From the NCBI GenBank assembly GCA_027257055.1, contig JAPVLO010000001.1, positions 9,509,501-9,573,500 of the forward strand: 64,000 bases of DNA, given 5' to 3'. The translations under genes and the position numbers were made by a program. This stretch comes from Cephalopachus bancanus. Lineage: Eukaryota; Chordata; Mammalia; Primates; Tarsiidae. Of this stretch, positions 24,501-34,720 are shown piece by piece (position 1 is the first letter of the stretch; every line of letters starts with the position of its first letter). Under the pieces are notes generated by a model, which was not told the origin of the DNA, made no database searches, and worked only from the letters and a program-made list of their open reading frames with translations.

Positions 24501-26034
24501 TTATTTTCAAGCCATGAGATGTAGAGATATAAACCAAGTCAGTTTTGAAATACTTGTGGATAGTCTTCTTTATAATAACACTTGGACAGTTAAGTATTTA
24601 GACAGAGCTTAATGAAAAGGGTACAGAGAATGGCAGAAGCATACAAGGCTGATTCAGGCATAAAAAATCATACAGTGAGCCAGAGAGGCACACCTGCCCT
24701 CTTCCTGGGAACAAAAAACGCGTGTGACTAACCAATAATCCACCCCAACATTTACAAAGGCGATTAATTAACTGGGGATGCATGATTCTTGAATACAAAC
24801 TTGTTTTTATGCGATGTGACTCATGCAGTACAAATTAATGTTGTCTTGTAGACGTGCAATTCTTAGGAGTTGATGCCAAAAAGACAGCAGCCTCTCTGTG
24901 TCCCAGCCTTTCTAAAAGGAGAAAAAGAAGTAGATTAGACTGTAAAAAATCTCATCAGTTCGTGTCAAACCTGCCTCACGCTACAGCCCTTCCAGCCTGT
25001 GCCACATTTTATCACTGTCACACACCCTAGCTCAGTCATTATGCCCTTAGGTGTCCAAAGGTATTTAGAAAACAACAAGACAACTTCATTAAGATTGGCA
25101 CAGCACCAAAAATCCAGATGCTGAATGCAGTGTGCACAACAGGGCTGGCAGAGACAAGTATCTGGCTCATTAGCCGTTCGGGGGTGATCAGAGCAATCAG
25201 CAGGCGTGTCCAGCATCCATCAGGGATGTGTCACCCAGTCGGCCGTGATTTAGGAGGTAAAATACCACATTAGAGATGACTGTCTGGCAGTGAGGCCGAT
25301 GGTGTTTGGCAGGACCTTGAGACCTTTCTTACACTATCTTACCTGCCCTTCTTATCAGTACTTAAGGTAAGTTTCTCATACGCTACATCAGGATTAGCAA
25401 ACTGTTCACGGTGACCCCAGCCACTCAGGGCCAGAGATCTGACTAATACCAGATCCCCGGATTCAGACACCCTACCCTCTGTACCTGTGAGCAGATAACA
25501 CTTATTTCACTTGTGAAGTAAAATATAAATACTGTAGTCCCATATGAAAATAGGTTGCCTTACTTATCTAGATATTTTAATAGAATTTAAGGTATCTAGA
25601 TATTTTAATAACATTTAAATTATCTTAAATGAAATTTAAATTATATATAAATTGAATTTGAAATGACATAAATATTTCAATAACATTTCTTTGGTTCCTG
25701 TTGCTAGAAAACATCGCCTCAATTTTCAAAGTTCTGTTTTAAACAAAATGGGAAAATCAGCAAAGAAAAAAGATAGATATATCTTAGTACTACACATTCA
25801 CATAACTTGCAATGAGCCTGATAAATAGGACAGAACTGACATGGAAAATCACCAAGACTGAATAGATCTTTGGTTGAATTATTTGGAGCAATTAGATACT
25901 CTCCAGAAAAACAGACCCAACTTAAAGCTATAATGAAAATCAGTGTGTAAATATGTAACTTCTCCGGGTCACCTTGACACAAAAGTCACCTTGACACAAA
26001 GTCACCTCTTTAGGCAAAGGAGGCTTGGATCAAC
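24501..26034. other. Repeat-poor DNA; candidate conserved non-coding segment at 24.7-25.3 kb
   Basis: No repeat or exon recognised in about 1.5 kb. 24750-25330 has balanced base composition and homeobox-like cores (gattaattaac near 24763). An antisense 83-codon frame at 24965-25216 has several Cys residues but no similarity I can name. A 17-bp tandem duplication lies at 25968-26008. Confidence 0.4.
25968..26008. repeat. 17-bp tandem duplication, 2.4 copies
   Basis: GTCACCTTGACACAAA(A) occurs at 25968 and 25985, and a third partial unit (GTCACCTC) starts at 26001. The units are nearly identical, so the event is recent or maintained by slippage. Confidence 0.9.
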
Positions 26035-26200
26035 TGGCAAGCATTAAGACAGTCACGATATCTCTTTGGGCTTCAGTTTTCTCACCTGTAAAAGGAGGAT
26101 AGTAAGGAAACAAGCCACATAGGCCCTCTAATGAGATAATGCTCAGTGAAAATCCTGGGACAGTTCCCAGCCCATGGTAAATGCTCAATAAGCATTAGCG
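26035..26200 (+). mobile_element. MIR SINE (sense)
   Basis: The 3' two thirds are clear: 'ttgggcttcagttttctcac', 'ctgtaaaaggaggatag', 'aatgagataatgctcagtg', 'cccatggtaaatgctcaata'. The 5' end is lost. Confidence 0.8.
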
Positions 26201-26370
26201 TCACTATGACAGTTGAAAGCCCAGATTTTGCAATCAGTGGGACACAAAGATATTTTCTCCTCTGAACCTGAAACCTTTCTCTGGTACATTATCATTCCCC
26301 TGTCTCATTATGACTTTCGACAAGATCATGGTCTTGTTAAAGTCAGTCCCTTATCGCCATTGTTTTTAAC

Positions 26371-26520
26371 CTATGTTTTTTTTCTATTGCTGTAGCAGTA
26401 GACTGATGCAATCAGGGACTTATATGGTCAATAAATTCCATAATTCTTGTCTATGTTTTTTTTTTCTATTCCTGCAGTAATTGGCTGATGCAATCAGTGA
26501 CTTATATGTTCAATAAACAG
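26371..26520. repeat. 80-bp tandem duplication
   Basis: The unit at 26371 (ctatgtttttttt, ctattgctg, gcagtagactgatgcaatca, gacttatatggtcaataaa) recurs at 26451 with the same block order and a few changes, a period of 80 bases. Only the last 10-15 bases of the unit do not recur. Confidence 0.85.
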
Positions 26521-28250
26521 TTGTATGGAATCATGAAATTTTTAATGCAAGTTTTTAACAATGAAGTCGTGGGAAATGATACAATTGGATTGTATTTAAA
26601 TTTAAAACTCCACAACAGTTTCTGTTCAGGTCAAAATGGAAATTTTGGAAATACAATAAAAACTTCAGATAGTTTCATCATAAGCCTATAGATCTCTGAC
26701 TCTAGGGTTTGAAAATATAAAGCCTAAAAAAACACAGCAAATTTTTTTTAAATAGTGTTAAAAATTATTCATTTCATTTAAGGCCTTAAGTAAGTAGCTA
26801 GCACTGTCAGTATCTAACATGTCAAAAAAATAAAGGGGGAGATATATGGATTGCGATTTTTACTTACTATTTCAGGAGATTAACTTATTTTTCTTCATTA
26901 TGTGCTGACACAGAATATAGCTCCTCCAAATAATTCGCTATGAAATGTACTCTTTTACATCAAGGGGACATGTTAAGTCTTCAGGAGTTTTGAACCATAG
27001 GGAAAGAATATATTTTCTCATGATTTTTGAATTCAAGGCAATTAGAAATTGATTTGGAGATTAGAGGAAGACAAACAAGTGATAGTACAAACATGCCACT
27101 AGACATTTAGTGCTTGTTTTAGAGGGCATGCAATCCTTTGGAGATTAAGTAAATTTGCATGAGCGTCAGATCACAGGAGAGGCTATGGAATCTGGGTTTT
27201 CATCTCACTGTCTCTCTCCTTCTCCCTCATCTCTACTTTCCTTCACTCATTTATTCTTTCTGGAGAGCTGACTTGAATAGAAACCCTTTTGAAGTCCCCC
27301 CTCCATTTCCCAAGTCCTTCTTGGTCCCATAAGAACTACAAACCCCCCCTCGTGCATCATGACAAGTTGGCTGCTGGTACTGACCCAGACTGCAACAGGC
27401 AGGCATCATTGAGCAAGCAGGCAATTTGAGAGGGAAAAGACTCTTTAGTTTCCATTTTGAACCTCACTAAGCACAGTGGGTTGGCTCAGCTTTAACTCAA
27501 GCAAATAAAAACCCAAAAGTGGCAAGGCTGATTTTCAAGGAACGCCAGGGCTCTACCTGCAAACAGCACTCGGTTCCCATAGTCACAGACAGGTCAGGAA
27601 TTTGATTGTCTCACATTCCTCAGAATTTATGGCCTTTCGTCATTATGAGTGAGATCATTCAAAGGAACTCTCCTGGAGCAATAGTTTCAAGAATTATTAT
27701 CACAGCATCTGTTAACACTAATGGCTAAAGGATGCCTGCAGCAGTTTAAGATGATACCCATTGGTATGTGAAAGGCATATGCAAGAACCTTCTTACACTC
27801 TAACTTGACACAGACATACTGCTCTACAGACAATGCCAATAAATGGGAACCAAAATGAAAGTTATCAGAAATGATTAGCTCTCAGTTCCTTTGTCACACA
27901 GAGACTTCAGCAGCAATGGAAGAAAGAAGGCTGAATCAGGGTCCAGATCTGAAATGCATTTGAAGGTCTGAGCATTGGTTAGCTGCTGCTTTCCAAAGCT
28001 ACACCCGTTGCCAGGAGTACTCAGCTTCTTCTGGCAGGCTCAGCCTTGCTCGGGGCCCAGAGGCCATATCAGCCCCACCTGGCTCATGAGAGCTACAACC
28101 AACCCTGGGCAGAAGGCCATTGGTGCGTGTGCCTAGTAGGATGGGCATCAGACGGGAAGCTCGTAAAGTCCAGCGCTTACATAGGCGCCCAGGAGGTCAA
28201 TCAAGGTCACTCTCAGGTTCATAGAAAAGTTTATCTGTGTGATGTTGATT
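26521..28250. other. Non-coding DNA, moderate complexity
   Basis: No repeat family recognised. 27950-28240 is richer in G+C and underlies a 137-codon frame whose middle is the (CT)n tract. No splice-site context or similarity supports an exon. Confidence 0.45.
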
Positions 28251-28254
<4 letters not shown>

Positions 28255-28314
<60 letters not shown>

Positions 28315-28342
28315 GCGCGTGCGCACACACATGCACACGCAC
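28255..28342. repeat. (CT)n tract joined to alternating purine-pyrimidine sequence
   Basis: About 29 CT units (28255-28312) run straight into 30 bases of alternating C/G/A/T ('acgcgcgtgcgcacacacat' then 'gcacacgcac'). The first part can form a triplex (H-DNA) and the second Z-DNA. Ser-Leu and Arg-Glu repeats in the overlapping frames are artefacts of this tract. Confidence 0.95.
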
Positions 28343-29160
28343 AGAGAAGTGAATAGAATACCATTTGCTCCCAAACGAGGTGTAGCCACGCCTTCACATG
28401 GCTGGCCAGATGTAACATCCCAAGAATTCAGACACCACTGGGAAACAGTGGGCAAATAGCACAGGACTGGAAAGGTATGGATCAGATCCAGGGATGGGGT
28501 ACACCACAAAGACTCAACCAACATGCAGAAGGTCAGAAACTCGGTCAGATACTGGGCAACAAGAATTCTGGGTAACATGCGGTGAGAGACTCCTTGGCAG
28601 TGTCTAAATAAGGTGGAGGGGAGGGGTTGGATGACAGGAGAACCAGCAGCAAGGATGGAGAGACAGAGAGGTGGGAAGGTGTGACATGCAGGCCATGCTG
28701 GGCTGTACTATTTTTCATCTCAATTTCCTTGGGCAAGTCAACTAATACTTCTCGGCAAGTATTTTCCCTCTTGAAAATGTAGCAGATTATACCTAATTTG
28801 CTGGCGACAAAAGTAGGTAGAGGGCCTCCTAGCATAATGCCTGTTGTAAATAGGACCTTAATAAACACCAGTTTACTTATACTCAGCCAATTTCTGTTGT
28901 TTATACCTCACCCTCTGTTTATAATTAGACTTCAGAGTGTGAAAGTGCTCCAGACCTCTGAGAGGTCTGTCTACACCAGAACAATGCCCAGGAACCGATT
29001 CCTACCGTTGTTTATGCAACTCACTTAGGTCTCTCATAAACACAAAGACTGCATGCATAAAACATCCAATAACTTTTGGTTTTTATTTACAATTTAGACT
29101 TGTGTAAAATGTAATTAACATTTTAGACCAGATAAGATAAGAATATTAGTTTCTATGTTT
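28343..29160. other. Non-coding DNA
   Basis: No recognised repeat. Several overlapping short frames on both strands have no exon support. An LTR origin for part of 28350-28560 is possible but unsupported. Confidence 0.4.
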
Positions 29161-29189
29161 GTGTTGTTGTTGCTGTTGTTACTATTATT

Positions 29190-29474
29190 ATTTTTGAGAC
29201 AGAGTCTTGCTTTGTCACCGAGGTTGGCATGCAGTGGCATGGTCGTAGCTCACTGTAACTTTGAATTCTTGGACTCAAGCGATCCTCCCTCCTCATCCTT
29301 CCATGTAGCTAGGACCACAGGCACATATCACCTCTCCCGGCTAAATGTTTAAAAACTTTGTAGAGTTAGGGTCTCCCTAAGTTGCCCAAACTTGTTTCAA
29401 GCTTCTGGGCTCAAGCAGTCCTCCCCAAAGTTCTGAAATTATAGGCCAGAGGCTTGAGCCACCATACCAGGCCA
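29190..29474 (-). mobile_element. Alu, AluJ-like, antisense
   Basis: Right arm from 'tttttgagacagagtcttgc', both arms present, ending 'gccaccataccaggcc' at the 5' head. The left and right arms keep AluJ-type positions ('aacttgtttcaagcttctgg'). It is strongly diverged and lacks the derived linker. A GTT/ATT simple stretch at 29161-29189 adjoins its tail. Confidence 0.85.
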
Positions 29475-30814
29475 GTTTTTATGAATTTCAATACAAAGAT
29501 ATTATGTCCATTCAAGTTGTGAGATATCTTGGACATATCAATGGAAAAAGTATAGATGTTGAAGTCTGGGTTCACAGTCATAGACCTATAATATTGAACA
29601 CCATTTTAATACCTGTGCCAGCCATCTACAGCCAAACCCTGTTTCCCTGATACGAATATACATACACGGGCACCCTTCCAAAATATACTTCTCCCTGAAG
29701 ACTTTCAAAAGGATGATTTTTGTTAGGTTGATCTTTTTAAGATTATTTAGAGCTTAGTTGCTTATGAAGCAACTGTTGAACAAGCAGCATAATCAGAGAT
29801 ACACTTATTTCTAAAGCCCGAGTGTGTAGAGACAGAGTTTTCTTCCTTTTCACTGGGCTGGGGAATGACAGGGCTTTTAGCTTCTCAGAAAAAAATTATT
29901 CCCAATGGTTTGTAGCTAACAATGGATTCCAAAAGGATAAGTGCAGAAGATTCAGAAGTTGAATTCTTCTATTGAGTCTGCCCATGTGAAGTCTACTTCA
30001 GAAGCATGGAATGCCACAATTTGCTTTGATTGTATCTCTAGACAGTGGTCTTAAAATATTAGGCAAAACACTTGAGTGAGTCAGAGGGGCCCTTGAACAC
30101 TTAAGATTTTTTTAAAAGGCTTATTACTTTGTGTTTTTAAAATATGCTGTGCAGGATGCGTTTTTAAAAATGAACACTTTCTTAAGTAATTAAATATGGA
30201 CAATGAAGTATACAATTAAACATAAGACATTTTCTTACCCGTCAAAAACTGCCATAGAAGAGAAATCACTGGATTCTAGACCATTAGAATTCTGATACAA
30301 AGATAGTGGTAGTACAAGGAGCATGATATTAATTGCATTCAATCTGTCCAGAAACCAAGCCACTGAGTCGATATCACCACACTAATCGAATCCAGATTTC
30401 TGCCTACTGTTACATTACTTTCTCAATCAGGGTGATATAGTTCAGATATACGTTCTACTCCAGGACAATTACTTGTCTGAGAGCTCACTGGCCTGTCAGG
30501 AGACTTTACTGACTCTTGCCGACTCTCTGATTATCCCTCAAACAGAACAGCTCATGAATGTCTGGTCAGAAGAAGAAAGGAGAGAAACACCATTGAACTT
30601 AAAATATATATGTACATACAAGGACTAATCTAAAAAACTGATCATCATAGAATAAAACTGAACATTTGAAATACCACATTCAACAATGCAATTCCAAACA
30701 TTTGATTTGCAAGATTTTTCTTCTATTTATTAAGTGAAATAAGCGTCACTGAAGAAATAAGTCATTGCACTAATAAGATAGATGCCGACTTTTTTTTAAA
30801 TAGTCATCCCAAGT
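29475..30814. other. Non-coding DNA
   Basis: No gene or repeat recognised in 1.3 kb. Confidence 0.5.
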
Positions 30815-30960
30815 CAAGCATCCAGGGTTCATATCCAGATTATCTCATTCCATTTCTTAAGTCCTTGGAGTCGCATTTTCCTATCTGTGACACAGAGACA
30901 TCTATCCTATTTTTCTCATACGATTGTGTAAGACTATCTGAACTTATTCTTGTAAGTTAT
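30815..30960 (+). mobile_element. MIR SINE remnant (sense)
   Basis: 'agcatccagggttcatatcc', 'ttcttaagtccttggagtcg', 'cattttcctatctgtgac' and 'ctcatacgattgtgtaa' follow MIR order. Confidence 0.7.
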
Positions 30961-31534
30961 AGGCATAATGCATCGTAGGGCATCAGAGCTCAACAACTTT
31001 TAGCTAAGTATGACTATTACTATCCTATGAATTTATCTTGGGAAACACGAAGCACACTGACATATTCAGCAATCAACCTGATCATTTTTTCCATTTCTGA
31101 GATGTTTTACAATTGAAAGGACACCTCTCCAGGATAAGATCATTTAAGCTTTATAAGAACTCTGTAGAGTAGGTAGGAGTCAAATCTAATTTGGGGGACT
31201 CTAAGTGTCCTCTTTCCAATGATCTTAAGTTAGAGAGCATAGGAAAAACAACATCCTAGGAAACTGAGAAGATTTCTCAAAACAGTGAATCAAAGGCAGC
31301 AATTTGGAAATGAGGACAGAGAGTAACTCCCCAGTGTGGCCTCCGCTATATAATAAAAGGATCATGCTTACCCATGAATGAGACTACTGGAGTTAAATGA
31401 TGGAAACAGATTGAGAATGAAATTGTATCTATTCAGTTTATCAGAGCTCTTTTTGCAATAAAGAGTTGCCTTCAGAATATTGTATTCGCACTGCCAGCCG
31501 AGAGGTTCACCAGCTCCAGTCTAGGGCAAGAAAA
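30961..31534. other. Non-coding DNA
   Basis: Nothing recognised. 31130-31320 is purine-rich. Confidence 0.5.
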
Positions 31535-31715
31535 GCCTGGCTTTCCACCTAGCCCCTGGCACTTTGTATCTGTGTGACCTTGAACTAGTTAGCTTACAAA
31601 CTCTCAAGCCCTTGTTTTTTCTCTCTATAAAATGTGCATGACATTACTTATTTGATAATGTATTGCAAAAACTAAATGAAATCACTTTTGTAAAGAGTAT
31701 AATATATAGTTTAAC
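31535..31715 (+). mobile_element. MIR SINE (sense)
   Basis: 'aagcctggctttccacctag', 'tatctgtgtgaccttgaact', 'cccttgttttttctctctat', 'aaaatgtgcatgac', 'aaactaaatgaaatca' follow MIR from the tRNA part to beyond the core. Confidence 0.75.
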
Positions 31716-31795
31716 GTAAACATCACTTATTGGTGTCTTTCGCAACATTTTATTTTATCACTCAATTATAAAAATAAGAGTTTTAAAAGCCTAAG

Positions 31796-32070
31796 AGCCA
31801 GGTGTGGTGGCTCACGACTGTAATCCTAGCGCTTTGGAAGGCTGAGGTGGGAGGATCGCTTAAGGACAGGAGATGGAGACCAGCCTGGGCAACAAAGGTA
31901 GACCCTATCTTTACATGGTGGCGTGTGCTTGCCATCCCATGTAGCCCCACCTACTTGGGAGGCAACACTTGAGCCCAGAAGTTTAAGGCTGCAATGAGCC
32001 ATGATTGTGCCACTGTACTGCAGCCTGGCAACAGAGGGAAACCCTGTCTCAAAAAAAAAAAAAAAAAAAT
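31796..32070 (+). mobile_element. Alu, AluJ-like, sense
   Basis: It starts 'agccaggtgtggtggctcac', has both arms and an A19 tail. The linker region is shortened ('ctatctttacatggtggcgt'). The probable target duplication is AAAAGCCTAAGA (31784-31795), with a near copy GAAAGTCTAAGA after the tail. It lacks the derived linker of the 17/34/39/52-kb copies. Confidence 0.85.
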
Positions 32071-32644
32071 GAAAGTCTAAGATTCCCAGTCAACAAACCA
32101 CTATGTAAGTCAAGTTATCTTTATATCCCCATATGCCACCTACCACCAAAAAACCTCCTGCGAAAAGGTCACTTGATTACTCAGGAGAACCAGACTCTGC
32201 CCTAACCACTTCCATAGGTCTTCCAGCATCACAAATATGGCCTTGCAAACAGGCAATGCCGGGATCTTCACAAAATGTTTTAGAGGCAGTGAGTATTTCA
32301 GAGCATGTTACGAGAATGGTGAAAACTTTAGATCCTGAAATATTTTTAAAGTAGGTGGAAGACATGGAAAAATGTGAGAAGGAAGAAAACAAATATGTAT
32401 TTTCTACTTACTGTGATTGAGGCTTTGTTACTTTTATAAACTATGTTATTGAAAATGATACAGCAAGATTCTTGTTCTAATCTTGCTTATGAGAAAACTC
32501 AGACCCTAACACTAGATCACAAGGTAACACCCATTATTAAGAGGTTACGTTGAGATTCGAATACTAGTTTCAAAAGTGCAGTCTTTCCTGAAGGTGAGAA
32601 GTCTTTGGCGTGTAATAAACAGGCCATTACGAAATGTGTAGCTT
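32071..32644. other. Non-coding DNA
   Basis: No repeat recognised. Three short frames overlap at 32130-32392 with no similarity I know. Confidence 0.5.
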
Positions 32645-32886
32645 CAAATCAGAGTATAGGTACATGATCACAGCTCCTCACAGCCTTGACCTCCTGGGCT
32701 CAAGTGATCCTTCTGCCTCAGCATCTCAAGTGGCTAGGACTGCAGGTGTGATCCATCTTGCCTGGCTTTGTTTTCTCTTTGGAAAGATGATGTCCAGGCT
32801 AGTCTCAAACTCATGGGCGGAAGTAATCCTCTTTCCTTGGCCTCCCAAAGTGCTGAGATTACAGTTATGAGCCGCCACGCCCGGCT
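32645..32886 (-). mobile_element. Alu, AluJ-like, antisense, tail end missing
   Basis: It starts within the right arm ('gtacatgatcacagctcctc') without a poly-T run and ends at the 5' head ('gagccgccacgcccggctca'). The right arm tail is deleted or decayed. A 78-codon frame over it is Alu-derived. Confidence 0.85.
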
Positions 32887-33559
32887 CAAGTCAGATCTTA
32901 AATAAGCAAGATGAATGACAGGTGTGCCTTAACTGAAGCTTTATCAGACCCATCTTTGTAAGCATTGCCCTTCCTTGACTGCCAAGATACCTCCTATCCA
33001 ACTCTTGCTTTATTTTTCTGACTCCCCTTCTTACCCATGCTGGCTTCCTCCATGCCTTTTCCCACCTCTCACCCCCGAAGGCCTTAGATCCTCATGGCTT
33101 GGCTGGACCAGATGTTCCAGTTGTTCAAGCATCTGACAGCATCCTATCTGGATGAAAGTATATACTGTGATCCAAGAGAAAGCTGAGCAGGAATACCCCA
33201 TCCCAGGGATGTGAGAGGGGAAACCTACAAGATTAGAAGACACACACCAGGAGAAGATCAGGGCTCTCGGTCTGAGACAAGTAGAGTGTCACCAGGTTGG
33301 GTAAGTTAAAGAAAGTAAGAAAGACCCTGCCACCTGGAGCCATGAGAAATTCTAATCTGCATTTATTTCTCAGAGAAGTCATCCACACCTTCCTCCTTAG
33401 CAAAAATCTGAGGACAGATGACTCAGATCGCGATATAATGTTTCTCACTGGTTTTTTAATGTCATTTTTGGATATCCAGATGACAACAGAAGCTTATTAA
33501 CGTGTCCTTCCAAAAAACCTTCCTCTCCCCCCCTTTTAATCTTCCATATTCTGTGTTTC
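32887..33559. other. Non-coding DNA
   Basis: No named repeat. Short frames on both strands at 33030-33500 have no exon support. Confidence 0.45.
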
Positions 33560-34060
33560 TGACTGTGGTGCCATCAGCTATCCTGTCACATAGGCTAGAA
33601 ACATCAGAGTCACTCTCAACGTTTTCTTCTCTTCACCCAACATTCAAAAGCCACTCAGTCTCCTTAGTTTTAATTCAATTATGAATCCTCAGTCTTGCTC
33701 CTTCTCAAAACCTCTGATATTTCCATAATTCCAGTTCTAGACTTGGATAGAACGTAGGCCTACAGAATTGGTTTTCCGGGCCCAGTTTCTCCACCCTTCA
33801 ATCCTAGTCTTGGCAGAGTCCTGGGATGTCCTCAACAACTGGCACATATAATCACATCCCACCCAGTTTCTACTCACTCAGTGGCTTCCCACTGCATCCA
33901 CACCTGAAGGTATCAGCTCTATCGCGGTACCTGCCACTACCTGGTCTTCCTGGCACAGTCCCAGCCTCTGCAAAGCTCTAGATTTCTCAAACACACCATG
34001 TACTTTCAGGCACTTCCCTTTGTGCAAACCAATTTCTGTGTCCTAGCATTTTTTTCTACA
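33560..34060 (+). mobile_element. Ancient LINE fragment, L2-like
   Basis: Order of blocks: 'aggctagaaacatcagagtc', 'ccaacattcaaaagccact', then 33880-34030 with 'ctcagtggcttcccactgca', 'ctggtcttcctggcacagtc', 'tcaaacacaccatgtacttt', 'caggcacttccctttgtgca'. This follows the 3' part of L2. It is very diverged. Confidence 0.55.
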
Positions 34061-34129
34061 GGTATTGTGAATTATTTAACCAACAATCTGCTATATCTTT
34101 GACTAATTGTCTTCCTTAATTTAGACAAC

Positions 34130-34255
34130 AGTCCTCTAGTGTAGCACCCATTATGATCTTCTTATCTCACAGGTGAAAAGACCGAGACAGAGAGGTGAAT
34201 AAATCTCCCAAGTCCATAGGACTAGAAAGAACCAGAGGCCAGACTCCATCTGGGC
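34130..34255 (-). mobile_element. MIR SINE (antisense)
   Basis: Plus strand shows 'cccattatgatcttcttatc', 'tcacaggtgaaaagaccgag', 'acagagaggtgaataaatct', 'cccaagtccataggacta', the reverse complement of the MIR core. Confidence 0.75.
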
Positions 34256-34424
34256 ATACCGGGAAGCACACCAGTTCTTTCAACCCTACAGCATTTCCTT
34301 TTCTTTAGCTGCCAACTCCTACTCACCCGTCTACACTTAGGATGAGTGACTTTTTTTTAAGACCTGATTTAGTCCAAAGACAAAATTAGGAATTCTGTCT
34401 TCTGCTTTCAAAATATTTCATCCC

Positions 34425-34709
34425 GCCGGGCTCGGTGACTCAGCCTGTAATCCTGCGCCTTTGGAAGACTGAGGTGAGTGGATTACCTGAGCCCGCGGGT
34501 TCGAGACCCGCCTGGGCAGCAAGACCTCATCTCTACAATAAATCAAAAAATCAGCCGGGCATGGTAGTGCATGCCTGTAATTCCGGCTACTTGGAAGGCT
34601 GAGGCGGAAGGATCGCCGGAGCCCAGCAGGTCGAGGCTGCGGTGGCCAGAAGCGGCTACTGCACTCCAGTCTGGGCGACAGAGTGAGACTCCAACTCAAA
34701 AAAAAAAAA
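34425..34709 (+). mobile_element. Alu, derived lineage, full length
   Basis: It starts GCCGGGCTCGGTGACTCAG and ends in an A tail. The target duplication AAAATATTTCATCCC (34410-34424 and 34706-34720) is perfect. The left arm carries GCGGGT, TCGAG, ACCCGC around the B box. The linker is ctacaataaatcaaaaaatc. The right arm keeps the hairpin (GCGGTGGCC with GGCTACTGC, using G-T pairs). The exact target duplication and good consensus match mean a relatively recent insertion. Confidence 0.95.
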
Positions 34710-34720
34710 TATTTCATCCC

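Noticed and set aside
27153..27160. Octamer ATTTGCAT
   Set aside because: An 8-mer is expected about twice in the window on both strands.
28046..28578. Ser-Leu and Arg-Glu repeat proteins on both strands
   Set aside because: The repeats are the (CT)n tract read in three frames; the rest has no exon support.
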